Source: Corinectria fuckeliana (lineage: Eukaryota > Ascomycota > Sordariomycetes > Hypocreales > Nectriaceae). Taken from it: a stretch of 64,000 bases of DNA. The notes below the pieces were generated by a model, which worked only from the letters and a program-made list of their open reading frames with translations, was not told the origin of the DNA and searched no databases. Below, in pieces: positions 11,780-24,010 of this stretch (position 1 is the first letter of the stretch; the number at the start of each line of letters is the position of its first letter). The position numbers and the translations under genes are program-made. Where the stretch lies: assembly GCA_019137255.1 (NCBI GenBank), contig WPDH01000292.1:186001-250000 (forward strand). The letters are read 5' to 3'.

Positions 11780-12779
11780 AAGGTCGCCTAGGATCGTGCA
11801 ATTTATCTAGCGGAGTTGATATACCAACGGATACGAGGCAAAACGGGTAGGAAAGCGCAGGTCGAACACGGACCAGGATACTCCCCCGTGCGGTGTTTTG
11901 GGGTTGATGCTGGATGCGGCCACGAAATGATGAGAATTTTGATGGCTTGGAACCAACTTATGATGAAGGATTTTTAACTGCATTGCGTGTTTTTGTATAC
12001 AGACTATTTGAGTTCAACAGGGGCTCGCAACGAGCAATCATCTATCATGAAATGAGACTTATGATGTTGAAAGTGATGTAATGTGATGTGATGTGACGTC
12101 TGTTCTTGCCCTGAACTAAATGTCCCAAGGAAGATGGCTTGACGAAAACCACCGCAATAAAAGCCTTAAACCGTATAAGTTACAGAGAGGACGCGTCATT
12201 CACTGGGCGGAGAGAGCAGGATAGGTCCAGTGGCATTGGACTAAGGGTTGAGACTGGATCCCATGACGTCGGAATTAAGCTTCTATTTTGGCTTTATGAA
12301 CGGCCAGGCGTTCGGACTTAAAGAACACTTCACATAACCGATGATGGCTAACGATCGTGACGGGAAGGCTCCCGACAAGAGTTCAGATCTGCCGGGGCGG
12401 ATGGGTTCGAGGGAGGAAGAAGTCGTCGTCATCCTTAATGTGGGGAGTGAGAGATGTTATTGCTACGGTTAGCCAACAAGGGGGAGAGAAGAAGGGTTTG
12501 CGGTTGGCTCGGCTGGCCTGGGCTTGGCTGGAGATGCATGGCTGGGCGGCGACGGCCAAGAGCGCACAGCCCCGATTGATAGTGGTGTAGGATAGATGTG
12601 TGAAAGCCAAGCAAGCAAGAAGACAAGAAAGGTAGGTATGTGGGATGATGGATGAGATGTTGGCCTGGTTTGTCAGCTTACACGAGCACGCCGATGGCTT
12701 TGATATCCGGGGCGGTCTGGAACCACACTCCAGACAGTAGAAATGATGAACGAAAGAGGGTTAGATAGTAGATTGAAGT

Positions 12780-12793
12780 GGGGGGGGGGGGGG
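12780..12793. repeat. Homopolymer run of 14 G
   Basis: Fourteen consecutive G on the plus strand. It is length-unstable in vivo and error-prone in sequencing. Confidence 0.9.
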
Positions 12794-13195
12794 AGAAGGT
12801 AAAGTCGAGCAAACCCTCTAGGCCTATGTACAAAGCCAAGCCTCATTGTGCTTGAGTCAACATCTTTGTTAATGCGGCTGCCGAGCTCCGACGCTGCTGA
12901 AACACGTTAAATCTCGTCACTTGACAGATAAGAAAGAGAGGCACTTCGTACAAGCCAAGAATAACCTACTAGTTTGTGTGCGAAGGGGGCTATGCGAGAG
13001 TCCTAATACTGTGATGAACGTCATGGGAGGTTTCTTCAATGCTGTTTGCTTTAGCCAGAACTACGTAGTACAACTACATCTACCTAGGTCTACTAGGTAT
13101 CTAGGTCTCCAGATTCGCGTTCTCGAATCGGTCCAGTGCGGAGCCGATAAGTAGTCCATGCCCGGCGCTACGATACGAGGAGACGGGGAGGGAGG

Positions 13196-13219
13196 ACATG
13201 CACATGCACATGCACATGC
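13196..13219. repeat. Microsatellite (ACATGC)4
   Basis: Four perfect tandem copies of ACATGC, followed by the near-copy GCGC. Intergenic. Confidence 0.9.
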
Positions 13220-14360
13220 GCAGGGCGGGGTCGTAACCAAACGGGAGGTCCGGAAGAGTCGGCGCCGTAAGTTGGAGGCCTGCGAGATATATTTCCTCAG
13301 CATTAGCGAAGCAGAGTAGAGTAGAGCCTCCACGAGGCTATACTGGTTGGTCCACGGGGAGCTTGGCTACGGCACATATCTACACAGTGCAGCAGGGCTT
13401 GGCTTGGAAATCATAAGGGGCCGGGGGCCGGTGCGGCAGTAACCCAAGCGCAGTGGAATCATCCGCGCCAGCGAAATAATAGGTACTCAGGTATCTTGGG
13501 ACGGGTAAAGACACCAACGAAGCCACCGAGTCTAACAGAGATCCACTGGGCTTTGACAATACTGCACAAAGTACTTCGTACGGTTACTTCCTCGCTCGCA
13601 ACAATCTGGATTGGTTGCCCCGGGAATCGTGGCTATGCATGTACTCATTCTGCTGACAGTCGATGATGCGCTACAGTGGACAAGTCGGGTGGGCTTCCAA
13701 GGCTTGGTGGACTGCGAGATACCACGCGGCCTTGCACAGGATTCGTTGGAGTCAAATGTGGTTTTCCAATTCTTCTTTCGGATGAAGGAGTACAAGTGCA
13801 TGGGAACGGTACATGCTGCGCGGTGTGCTTTGCCGTGCATGCTAATGTCCATTGTCAGACCCCCATCATCCATCCACACGGGCGGGACGGGCTAGCTTAG
13901 TAGTAAGGAGGAGAGGTGCTTGGCGGGACCCGGCTCTGAACCCATTCTCCAACCGTCTCCGTCTCCGCCACACTCTCTATTCTCACTCTCGCTCTTTCTT
14001 CTTGGTCTTACCTCTTGTGATCTTCCACCTACATCGCCTTGACCCGGCACAGGCTCGAACACGCTGCTCTTCTGGGCTCCGAACCCGCCGTCGGTTCCAT
14101 CTCCTCGGTCGCCTCCGCTCTTGCTTCCCGCGTGGCATATTGCATCCTCGAAGCCGCTCCACCACTCGACTATATTTATACCGCCCTCGTCGCCCTTCGC
14201 TTCCGAGATATCCCATTTTACCTCGTCGCCTCTCGCCGTGCTTGCCCCCTCTGTGTCGCCCTTGCAATCGCTATCTGTACAAACATCCGACCCCGTATGC
14301 AATAACCCTTCGTCTGGTGTCGCCGTCCTGCTTTGAGGGGCCGCTTTGGTCCGACAAGAC

Positions 14361-16821
14361 ATGGTTTCGCTCCGATCCTTTGCGACTGCCTTCGCCGGTG
14401 TCGCTCTCCTAGTGCAGTCGTCTCTAGGTGCGTTGAATTCCCTCGCTGACCCCTGGCCGTCTCCGTCATCGCTACAATCACCCACCTCAGGCCTGCTAAC
14501 TTGACTGCACTCCAGCGCACTCAACAAAGCGAAACCCCGTTGGGTACGCCTCCCTCGTCGACGATGTCATCATCAAGGCCCCCTCACATCGTGTCCACGC
14601 ATTCTCCCACTTCGACCTCAGCTTCACTATCCACAACGGCCAAGAGAAGATCCGACTCAAGCTCGAGCCCAATCACGATCTCCTTCACGAGAGCTTTGCT
14701 GTCACCTACCTAGATGCCGATGGCAACGTCCGCTCTGTTGAATCTATAGAAAGGAGCGAGCACAAGGTTTTCAAGGGGAACGCCTTTGTCCTCCGCCCGG
14801 GACACGAGGGCTGGTCTAATGCTGGCTGGGCGAGAGTAACGATCCATCGCGATGGAAAACACCCCGTGTTTGAAGGCAGTTTCCGCATACATGGCGATGA
14901 CCATCACATCCAGACCGGCACCCACTACCAGCGCCTGAGGCACGAGGACGATCCCCTGCTGGATTTTCGCGGCGACGTGGACGATGCCATGGTTGTCTGG
15001 CGCGATTCTGACATCCTCTCGGTACAGGACGAACACACTGAATTGAAGCGAGGCATCTATGGACAGTCTTCCTGTAGTTCCGACAGCCTAGGCTTCAACA
15101 GTCAATTTCTCCAAAATGATTATCGGCGCGCGCGCTCCCTCAGCTCTATGAACCCTCGCGCTCTCTTCGGCCGCCAATCGATTGATGATTCCACGGGCAA
15201 CAACGGAGCTGGTACCGACCTAGAGGCGACCATCGGCTCCGTCGTCGGGTGTCCTACGACTCGAAAGGTGGCCCTCGTTGGCATCGCTACCGACTGCACC
15301 TACACTGCCGATTTCAACTCGACCGAGACTCTGAGGAAGAACGTCATCAGCGTAGTCAACACAGCTTCCCAGGTCTATGAGAGCACCTTTAATATATCCC
15401 TTGGCATCCAGAACCTCACCATCAGCGACGCGTCGTGCCCCGGTACTCCTCCTTCGTCGGCGCTCTGGAACCGGGATTGCTCCAAGGACGTCACCTTGGG
15501 CGACCGTTTAAGCCTCTTCTCCAAGTGGCGCGGCAATTTCGATGACACCAACGCCTACTGGACTCTTCTCACCACCTGTAACACCGACTCCGCCGTGGGC
15601 CTTGCGTGGCTGGGCCAGTTGTGCCGCAACGGCTCTTCCGTGGACTCGGATAGCTCCGGCAGCAATGAGACAGTGGCCTCGGCCAATGTCGTCGTGAGGA
15701 CATCCGCAGAGTGGCAGGTTTTTGCGCATGAGTCGGGCCACACCTTTGGTGCCGTGCACGACTGCACTTCAAGTACTTGTCCAGTCTCGTCCGGGTCGCA
15801 GTCCTGTTGCCCATTGAGCACAAGCACCTGTAATGCCGATGGCCGGTTCATCATGAACCCATCCACAGGCAGCGGCATCACCGACTTCTCGCCCTGCTCC
15901 ATCGGCAACATCTGCTCCGGCTTCAAGCTCAATACCGAGACATCATGCCTGAACAACAACAGGGATGTCGAGACAATCACGGGTAGCCAGTGTGGGAACG
16001 GCATTGTTGAAAGTGGTGAGGACTGCGACTGTGGTGGAAAATCAGGATGCGGCGACAACGCCTGCTGTGACGCCGACACATGCAAGTTCAAAAGCAACGC
16101 CGAGTGCGATCCCACCAACGAGGACTGTTGTACGGATTCGTGCAAGTATTCGTCAAAAGGCACCGTCTGTCGGGAGAGCACGGGCAAGTGTGATCCCGAG
16201 GAGACTTGCCCTGGCAACAGTGCGTCGTGCCCGACGGACTCGCATCTGAAAGATGGCGATTCTTGCGGCAACAGCCTTTCTTGCGCATCTGGACAGTGTA
16301 CATCCCGAGATCTACAGTGCAGGAACATGTTTGGCAATTCCTCGAGCTCGTCCACAGAGGCCTGCGGCAACACCGGGTGTCTCATGACGTGCCAGGCACC
16401 CGCGTACGGCTACGGCACCTGCGTCGAGCTCAACCAGAACTTCCTCGACGGTACTTCCTGTGGCGGTGGAGGCCGCTGTTCCAACGGCAACTGCGAGGGC
16501 AGCTCGACGGGGCAGGAGATTCTCGACTGGTTCAAACGCAACAAGAACATCGTCATCCCTGTGGGTGCCGTCATCGGCGCCCTGATTGTCATTGCCCTCC
16601 TGAGCTGCTGCTACAACTGCATGCGACGACGCGCTGCTAGGCGGAGGGCGCCGAAGCCCACCGAGATGTCGACCTGGCCGGCCATGGCTCGCGGTGCCAA
16701 CGGCGTTCACGGGCCGAACTCGCCGCCGCCGCCGCCCTACAACTACTCGCCCTTGGACCACCAGGCTCAGGGCCAAGGCCAAGATCAGTGGACGCGTGGC
16801 CGGAGCATGAGATACGCATAG
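14361..16821 (+). CDS. Membrane-anchored ADAM-family zinc metalloprotease (M12B)
   Basis: Predicted secreted or cell-surface protease with an ADAM architecture. Exons are 14361-14427 and 14516-16821, giving 790 residues. The protein starts MVSLRSFATAFAGVALLVQSS, a clear signal peptide that ends at the only intron. A reprolysin propeptide (about 30-230) is followed by basic processing candidates (RRAR near 227-230). The catalytic domain carries HESGHTFGAVHD (427-438) with all three zinc His, and the downstream IMNP Met-turn (about 468-471). A Cys-rich disintegrin module (about 515-605; CGNGIVESGEDCDC) and a further Cys-rich module (about 606-690) follow. One transmembrane helix (about 701-722) comes next, then an Arg-rich stop-transfer and a Pro-rich cytoplasmic tail. 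All key residues are intact. Substrates cannot be told from sequence. Confidence 0.95.
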
Positions 16822-17436
16822 GTGGGTTTCAGGATGATGAACCGGGTTCATACATCTCCTGCGGTTGTTTTATCGCATTGCACGGCGTTCTTTGCGAGTT
16901 TATATGTATGGGATGTCTCTCGTCGTTTTTGTATCTCGTGTCCTTGGGACGGATCCGTCTTGGATTGGAGACACTGGGCTTGTATCTTTCTCACGGCATA
17001 TAGTGTGGACATGCGTATGAACATATCACGAACTCGGTATCAGATCAGGGCATGGTAAGAGGCGGACTGAGGAGCCGTTTTCTTTGGATATCGTACTGGC
17101 ACCGTCCAGCTGAACATGGGTTATGCAGGCTTTGGACAAGGCACATAAGATAAGAAAGCCGAGCAGGGTCAAAGGCCCTTCTACTCACGACCCAAGAATG
17201 GTTATGTTATTATTTCATAAATTTCCGTTTTCCGTAAACCAAACCTAGCTAGATCCGTAAAAAAAGATGCATAAACCATGTATATACATAGATGCAAGCA
17301 CCCTCTATTAATGCATCACCGTCGTCGTCGTAAACACGTCGTATGTTAGTGTTGAAAAGCATCCCGCCCAGTTGGGATCTCGGTGCTGTTGTTGCCCGAA
17401 TTCCATTCCGTTCAGCCCCGTGTCAAAACCTGCCGC
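16822..17436. other. 3' UTR interval between convergent genes
   Basis: 615 bp between the ADAM gene and the convergent small orphan gene, moderately AT-rich (TTATTATTTCATAAATTTCC near 17209-17228). It should carry both polyadenylation regions. No gene seen. Confidence 0.5.
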
Positions 17437-18023
17437 TCATCGGCCGGCGCGGTCGCTGGCCCGCCGGTGCTTGTACTTCCCGGCGGTGGGGTTCCCGTCG
17501 AGGCCACACAGCTGGCGCATGAAGCGCAGGCGCTGGCCGGCGATGCTCTGCACGCGGTGAGTTCGACGTCGGGGGGGGGTAAAAGAAACGATGGACGAGG
17601 GACAGGACAAGGAGGGAGCGCTTACATCGCCGTTGGCTTGGGCGTGGGCCATGAGGGTCTCGGGGCTGTCGAGGACGGAGAGGGCCTCGCCCTTGCTCTC
17701 ACGCTCGGCGAAGGTCTCGACGATGGTTCTAGAAACAGATGAAGGGAAATGATTAGACAAGCTAATTTTTTCCCCTTTTTCTTGGCGTGGCCATGCTCTC
17801 TCTTTTCCAACGGTACGAAGAGTAGGAAAGGGAGGACGTACATCTTACGGCCGGGCTTCACGGGTGCGCCCTCGCTGCCCTCGCTGTCGTGGGCGCTGTC
17901 GTGGGCGCTGTCGTGGGTCTTGCTGTAGAGGTCTTTGCTGTAGGGGTCCTTGCCGCGCGCCTGGCGGTCGCGCATCTCGGCGGTGAAGAGGCCCTCGAAG
18001 GAGAGCGGGTGTTGCGTGGTCAT
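17437..18023 (-). CDS. Small hypothetical protein, likely conserved in fungi
   Basis: Not recognised as a named family. Exons read 18023-17842, 17728-17626 and 17547-17437 on the minus strand, closing exactly to 131 residues. Both introns (113 and 78 nt) have good donors (GTACGT, GTAAGC) and YAG acceptors. The protein is soluble and charged, with an N-terminal HPLSFEGLFTAEMRDRQ motif, a short HDSA/HDSE repeat (about residues 37-48), a central ITIVETFAERESKGEAL segment with SPETLMAHAQANGD, and a basic tail with QRLRFMRQLCGLDG and KYKHRR. There is no signal peptide or membrane segment. Three exons joining into one coherent protein support a real gene; function is unknown. Confidence 0.75.
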
Positions 18024-20042
18024 GATGTGATTGTTTCCTTTTTCCTTCCCACCCCCTTTCACGACATTCATTTCCTCTCCCTCTTCCCCGGAGGTGCTTT
18101 TCGGCTCGAGGTATATGGAAGAGGTAGGATTTTCTTCTTCTTCTCTGAAATAATTGAATGCGTTTTTTTTTTCTCGTTTGGAATTGCGGTGGTGGATGAG
18201 AAGAAGGCGGAAAAGAAAGATGAAGGTGACGAAGGAGGAGGCAGCAGAAGTGTTCTGGTGTAGATAGGTCGTCTAGGTACTGTACTAGGAAGGAAGGTGA
18301 AGATCAGGTGGGGTCCGAAGGTCTGCGTTCCGCGGGGCCGCTTATCGAGTCCGAGAAGCGGGTGGGTGGGGGGGGGGAGGAGTTGGAGGGGTCAACAAAA
18401 GGCGGGAAAGATATATAAGTTGACGGAACAAGACGAATGAGGAATAAGAAATGGGAATGGGAACTGGAGGATGGGAAATTGGAGAGAGAACGGGAGTTAA
18501 AAGAAGAGGGAGGGAGAGATGGACCAAAGAGGGAACCCAACCAGGCTCCCTTGCTACTTACCACTGCTATTAGTACGGTACACACCTGGGTCTCGGTCAC
18601 ATGGCGCTGCGAGGTGCGAGGTGCGAGGTGCGACGCGATCCATGCGATGCGAGGTCAAGAGGCGGAGGCGAAATGCAGTGCGATGCGAGAACAGCTACCT
18701 TGGCTGCACGAGGGTGAGACCAGATGCCGTTGTATGGCCTGTTCATAACGGATCCCACAATTGGATTGACTGATCAACAGGATGAAAACAACCAAAAACA
18801 GCTACTTCTACTAAATAGACTAGATAGTACCTTGACGTATGCATGTCTCTTGAACTTGACTTGTGGGTTGGTTGAACACGCGAACAAAGACCGGCACGGG
18901 CACTCGGGGACTCGGGAACTGACAAAGAGTCCAGCCAAGCTCGGGTCCAGTTTATTCGTCACAAAGAGATGCCCTGCCCAGCCCCAGCCGAGTTCAAGTC
19001 GAGTCCAGCGCCTGTCCAATCAAAGACCCAATCACGAATAACTACTACATATCTACAGACAAGCCTTGTCACCACACTAAGACATCAAAACGTCAAGGCA
19101 GCTGCACTAGTAGCCAGGGCGCCGCCACTCAAGCCTGCGTCCATCTGGCTGCTGCAGCACACCTGCACGAAATCCTCGACTGGGAAACGAGTTGTTCACA
19201 CAATCTCTCTTGTGCGTACTCCAAGAAAAAATGCAGGTATCATCCCACCCGTCTTCGCCGTTTCCTCGACCCCCCGGCCTAGCTGCCGCCATTGTATGGT
19301 ATATACTCGTACACTAATACAAACACCAGGACAAAGAAAATTGTCAACCACCTGAAGCAAGGAAATATACGATGCTGGTCGTCAGAGCATGCAATCCGCC
19401 GCACTCGTCCCTCGCCTTCTGGAACTCTGTCCGCCCGCCTACCCCCCTGCCTCGTTCCTTCACATCCCCCCCCACCCCAAATGCATTCATATGCCGCATC
19501 CAAATCTTCCCTCCTTCTGACCAAACACGCGCAAGAAATGAAAACGAAGAAAATTGTCTTCGAGCCACAACATTTGTACTCCCATATCCTCTATCCATGC
19601 CGTTCATCAAGAGAATTCGTGTAGACTTGAGAGAGAGGTTGTGTATCCCAACGATAAGGTGTTTGGTTGTCTTGTGGTTGTAACGGATAGCCAGCCCGTC
19701 GTCGTCGTCGTATACAAAAAGAAAACTAAAGGAAAAGGGTGGGGTAAAGAGAAGGGCTGGGTACAGGCATCGCTAGGTAGTCAGCCGCCCTTGGGCCTTG
19801 TCCAAGCCGGAATAGACATTATCAGCCTAGGTGCCAAGTATTCCCCGCTTCCTGTTTGCATTATTCTTCCTTATCGTGGTAGATGGATCGTCTCTTGGGC
19901 CCAGCTTGCGTCAAGGCGTAACCCGCAGATGCCCTTGTCAAGCTGTGGTCGTTTCAACTCGGCGCCTTGCTCGAATCCTATGGTTGGGAGTGATCGAGCA
20001 TCAATTGTTTCGGGTTGGCTGTTCGTCGCCTTGAAGCATTCG
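18024..20042. other. Intergenic region between the 131-residue orphan and TBL1-type gene
   Basis: About 2 kb. The right side holds the 3' UTR of the WD40 gene, the left the promoter of the orphan gene. A purine-rich tract at 18437-18540 (CT-rich on the minus strand) is a plausible promoter element for the orphan. Three tandem GAGGTGC copies lie at 18611-18631. No further gene recognised. Confidence 0.5.
18611..18631. repeat. Tandem repeat (GAGGTGC)3
   Basis: Three perfect 7-nt copies, intergenic. A looser continuation with GCGATGCGAGG follows. No function inferred. Confidence 0.85.
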
Positions 20043-22330
20043 TTACCTGCTAAAATTGATGACGGCCAACTGTTCCAAAGTTAGCACCTCCAGGTTCTAC
20101 GTCATTTCAACACAGCTTGTGCACTTACCTTGCTATTTGACCCATACGCCAGCTTCTGTCCGTCCGCATCCCAGCATAGACAGTGTTCGTCCTCGTCCTC
20201 CGATTCCGCATTTGCCTTTGGGCTGAGCCACCCGGGGTCTCTCGGTCTGCTCCAGCTAGCTCGGGGCGTGGCGTGGCTTCCAACTTTCCAGATCAGAACC
20301 TGGTTTGCTGTTGCTCCCGCGATGAATGCTCCATCTGGCGTAAAAGCAAGTCGTACAATCGGGGAATCCATCGTCATAAAACACTTGGGTTTGCTTTCCG
20401 GCACTCGGGCGTTCCAAATGAGAATGGCACAGTCGTCGCCGCCCGTGGCGATCAATCGCTCGTCGTCCGCCGCCGCCTGGTTTGCGGGAAGAGGTTGCCA
20501 GCGCATGGCAGTAATGGGGCCCTGGTGCGCCGAAATCGATCTCCTCTGTCCAGACTCGTCCCACAGCTATCACTAGTCAGCAACTTTCATCACCTTGACG
20601 GCATCACGTTAATCAAGTCTTACGTCAAGTATGCCCTTATCACTTGACGTGGCCGCCAACTTAGAGCGCCAGTCAAAGAGTACGTTGTTAAAGCCGTCTT
20701 CTTCCTTTGCCTCGAATTTCCTCACTAGATCGATTGTTGTGTCGGTACAGTGCAAGCAAAGCATCAGTTCGCCGCCCGATAGTAAGAATTCGGTGTCGCT
20801 CGTCCAGGCAGCATCCAAGGGCACTATGGCTATTTCGTGACCGGGAAGCAAGTAGGAGAGCGAGTTGCGGGCAGGAGAATAGTACACGGTCACTACAGCG
20901 CCCGCCTTGTCGGGGGAGATGGCGAGCAGGGCCGTGTTGCTCGGGTTCCAGGCGAGCTTGATGACGGGGGGCTCGGACACGTCCATGGTCTGTAGGTGCG
21001 TACCGTCGACGGACCACACGTTGATGGCGGCCTGGTTCTTCGAGTCCGTAGCGACCGCAATCGAGGCGCCGTCCGAGGCCCACGAGAGCGCCGTCACTGT
21101 CGTGTCGCGAGGCGTATCCGGGTCGAGGAGGGTGTGGGCGTGGGGTGGCACGTGATCCTGGCCGGGCTCTGAGGGTGTGGCACGCGAGATGGTCCAAACA
21201 CGGGCTAGCGCATCGGTTCCAGCAGCCGCCAGAATGGATGGGTCTCGGGGGTTCCACTCGCACTGCAAGAGGATGGGAGCGTTGTCAGGACCAGCGGACG
21301 AGGGAGACGGCGTTGCGTCGGGGCCGTGGCCATGCGCGTGATCGTCATCCATGAGGCGGATAAAGGTGGTGTTGGGAGCCAGCTCCTCAACCTTGTCGAC
21401 CTGTGTGCCCTGCTCGGGGCCGTCAGTATGCACAATTGGCGGCGCCGCCGCCTCACCTTCGAGGGGCGACGGGTAGGCGTGATTGTCGGGCTGCTGGTTG
21501 TCGACATCCATGGGCGTCGTCGCCGTCGCGGGCGCGGGCGCGGTTGCATCGGCGCCGTTCTCGTAGCCATTGCTGAGGCGCGGCCGCTTGGCCGGCGATC
21601 CGTTTGGTAGTTGTTGGGGCGGCCGTTTTCGCGAAACCTCCGTCTCCGTCTGCTCTTCTCCTTCGGCATCGACGTCTTCCTCCTCCACCTCCTCTATTTT
21701 GGCCGGGGGGTGGGCATCCAAAGGCCCAAATATGCCTACCTGCAGCGCCACGGCCTCAGCCGCCGCATTCTGAGGCAGCTGCACACACCCAAATCTGTCA
21801 GCCCGGGGCCTGGTTTTGGCATGTCGCATTTCACCACCAAAAAAACAGCTCCACTGAGTGGGAGAGGGAGACAAGCGCTGAATCGACATCACGAATGAGA
21901 TCCGGGGTCCTTACCTGGTTCTGCGCGTGCTCACGCTCTAGGGCGTGGTACAGCAGGCCGCGGTTGACGACGGAGACCAATGCATGGCTCTTTACGTGGC
22001 GCGCAAAGGCAAAGTCTCGGTGCGGTTGCTTGACGTGCCATTCCTTCTGGAACTTGGCGGCCGTCTCTCGGTAGTCTGCGAGTGAGTGAGTGAGTGAGAG
22101 TCAGATGAGGCGCGTACGGCTTAGGTGCCACATACTGCCTTCAAGCAGATATCTGCAGTTGAGTAAAGAAGAGCCTAGTCAGCGCAAGTTCAACAGAAAG
22201 ACGATGCCCGGTGATGCACGGCGAGAGCTGGGGTTGGATGCCAACAATCGGGGTTCCCGGGGGGGGACATGACGAACCTCCAAACGAGAAAGTTGACTCT
22301 GTCCGAGTCGAGGAATTCCTTTGCGACCAT
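20043..22330 (-). CDS. TBL1: LisH/WD40 co-repressor of the TBL1 / Sif2 type
   Basis: Nuclear scaffold subunit of histone deacetylase complexes (Sif2 in yeast Set3C, TBL1 in animal NCoR/SMRT). Exons are 22330-22278, 22152-22136, 22075-21915, 21778-20624, 20566-20129 and 20069-20043; they sum to 616 residues. The N-terminal LisH motif (KEFLDSDRVNFLVWRYLLEG, 4-23) is split over two exons. A conserved helical segment follows (NYRETAAKFQKEWHVKQPHR). Residues about 95-190 are acidic with a putative NLS (SRKRPP, AKRPRL). The rest forms WD40 repeats, including VIKLAWNPSNTALLA, GPITAMRWQPL and LIATGGDDCAILIWN. The terminal exon encodes only LAVINFSR. Exon 2 is 17 nt. The start codon is the first ATG of the LisH frame; an additional upstream exon cannot be excluded. 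Confidence 0.92.
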
Positions 22331-23206
22331 GGAGCCGGGATGGCCGCAGCTGGCGGCAGCGTCGTAGGGGGTCTTTCAGATTAGATGAGGATAAATTTGT
22401 AGCAGCAGTCACAGGGCTCGTCGAGGTCAGCCCAGGTCGTGATGGGCGTTCGGTCGTAGATCTGGCGTTGACGAAGGGAAGGTGAGTGAAGAATCAAAAG
22501 AGAGATGAAATTCGAGGTCGGGGGTGGTGCTAAGTCGGTACGTACCCCATGTCGCTTTCCACTCAGGTTGCTTCTCCCCCCGTTCTGTCCGTCTGGTCTG
22601 CCTCTGCGTCTGGCACTCCCACTCGGCGGGACTGGGGGTAGTGGTGTGGGTGCTACCTTAGTTACTAAGTAAGGTGCCAAGGGACCGCCACAAAGTACAT
22701 TCGTACCTCGAGGTGCAAGGAAGCACTGAAGCAGCAGCAACATTGGCAGAGTACGGCTGGAGGTGACTTTGGTGATTAGGTACGGGGCTGACGGGGGGAG
22801 GGGCGCTAATGGGGTCATGGAATTTCTACGTTAACCTAGCCCAGTTACTTAGCCCCAGTGTACGAAGTACGAGTTGTAGGCGGTACGGGCTGTGCGTTAG
22901 TATGGAAGTTAAGGGCCCGGCTTGATTTCGAGGTACAGTGACGGAGCGACCCAGGGACCTGCCCGTGGGCGGGCCAGAAACCGGGCTGGCACTAGTGTAG
23001 CCCCAGGTCGGAAGATGCATCATGGATTCAAGGATGATGGACCGCGAGCTCTGCCTTCCAGGTTCCTTCCCCGGGCGGGCGGCTGGCTACACGCGCTGGC
23101 AGCCCGGAAGACACACTCACAGCGAGCCATCGACAAAGCCGACATGGCATTGAAGGTGTCGTCGCGTGCCACGATGGAAAAGACGATAACATGCGCCGTT
23201 CCGCTC

Positions 23207-23233
23207 GTGCCCGCAGTGCCCGCAGTGCCCGCA
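23207..23233. repeat. Tandem repeat (GTGCCCGCA)3
   Basis: Three perfect 9-nt copies plus a partial GTG. Intergenic. Confidence 0.85.
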
Positions 23234-23640
23234 GTGTCCCCCGGGGCTCCAGCTGGCTGGCTAGGTACCAGTACCTTGAGAACGGGGGATAGTGAGCCAA
23301 TCGTTGGGCCAGCCGAGTCTCGTGGACTGTGGAGTGGAGGCTCGAACAGGCAGGGTACGGCAGGGGGTCTTTTGGGTTCCACGGGGGGTGGAGGGACATT
23401 TTAAGACAACAAAGCCCCCCCCAGTCCAGCCCCAGTTCGCCCATTGCACATCAGCCCAGGCTTCTCCCGGTCCCTGTCCCAGAGCTTGACAGGGCGTGGG
23501 TGCTCCCATCGGTGGTGGCCTGGCCGCACATCTTTAAAACGGTACGGAGTTACCTACCACCTACGTACGGGGGACAGGCACCCTCCCTGTTTAGTCGCTG
23601 CCATGCAGATGGTATGTACTGTACATACCTCTGCGGCCTG

Positions 23641-23661
23641 CACTCTGCACTCTGCACTCTG
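23641..23661. repeat. Tandem repeat (CACTCTG)3
   Basis: Three perfect 7-nt copies, intergenic. Confidence 0.85.
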
Positions 23662-23989
23662 CAGGCAGTCGGTCGTTGGTTTTCCAAGGAGCGGCGGTCG
23701 CGCGTCAAGGTTTGAAGATCCCCTGCTTCCCTTTCGGATGGAGCGCAGGGACAAGAGATGCGAGTCGAAGGGGGGGGCATGGGAGGGAGCCCTTGGCCTG
23801 GTTCCCTCCTGGACAGCGGGATGATGACGGCTACCATCCTCCTCCGGGGCTCACGGCTCGTCTCTGCTCGCAGGCCGATATGAATCCGCATGTCCGACAG
23901 ACAGGCAGACGCTGCCAGGTAACAGCGAGAGTGGCAGTGACAAGCGAAAGTGAGACGGCGTCGGCCATGTGTGGACGGCTCCGCTGTTG

Positions 23990-24010
23990 CCTGTCGCCTG
24001 TCGCCTGTCG
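23990..24010. repeat. Tandem repeat (CCTGTCG)3
   Basis: Three perfect 7-nt copies followed by a partial copy CCTGT. Intergenic. Confidence 0.85.

Larger units (their letters stand above)
11780..14360. other. Gene-free interval between acetyl-CoA synthetase and the ADAM gene
   Basis: About 2.6 kb holding the facA 3' UTR and the ADAM promoter. It contains a 14-nt G run (12780-12793), four perfect ACATGC copies (13196-13219), an ACTACGTAGT palindrome (13070-13079) and a TACTTCGTAC (13572-13581). A CT-rich tract at about 13946-14036 precedes the ADAM start. No open frame here looks like a gene. Confidence 0.5.

Noticed and set aside
15555..16385. 276-codon minus-strand frame
   Set aside because: Lies wholly opposite the Cys-rich ADAM coding sequence; a shadow of its codon bias.
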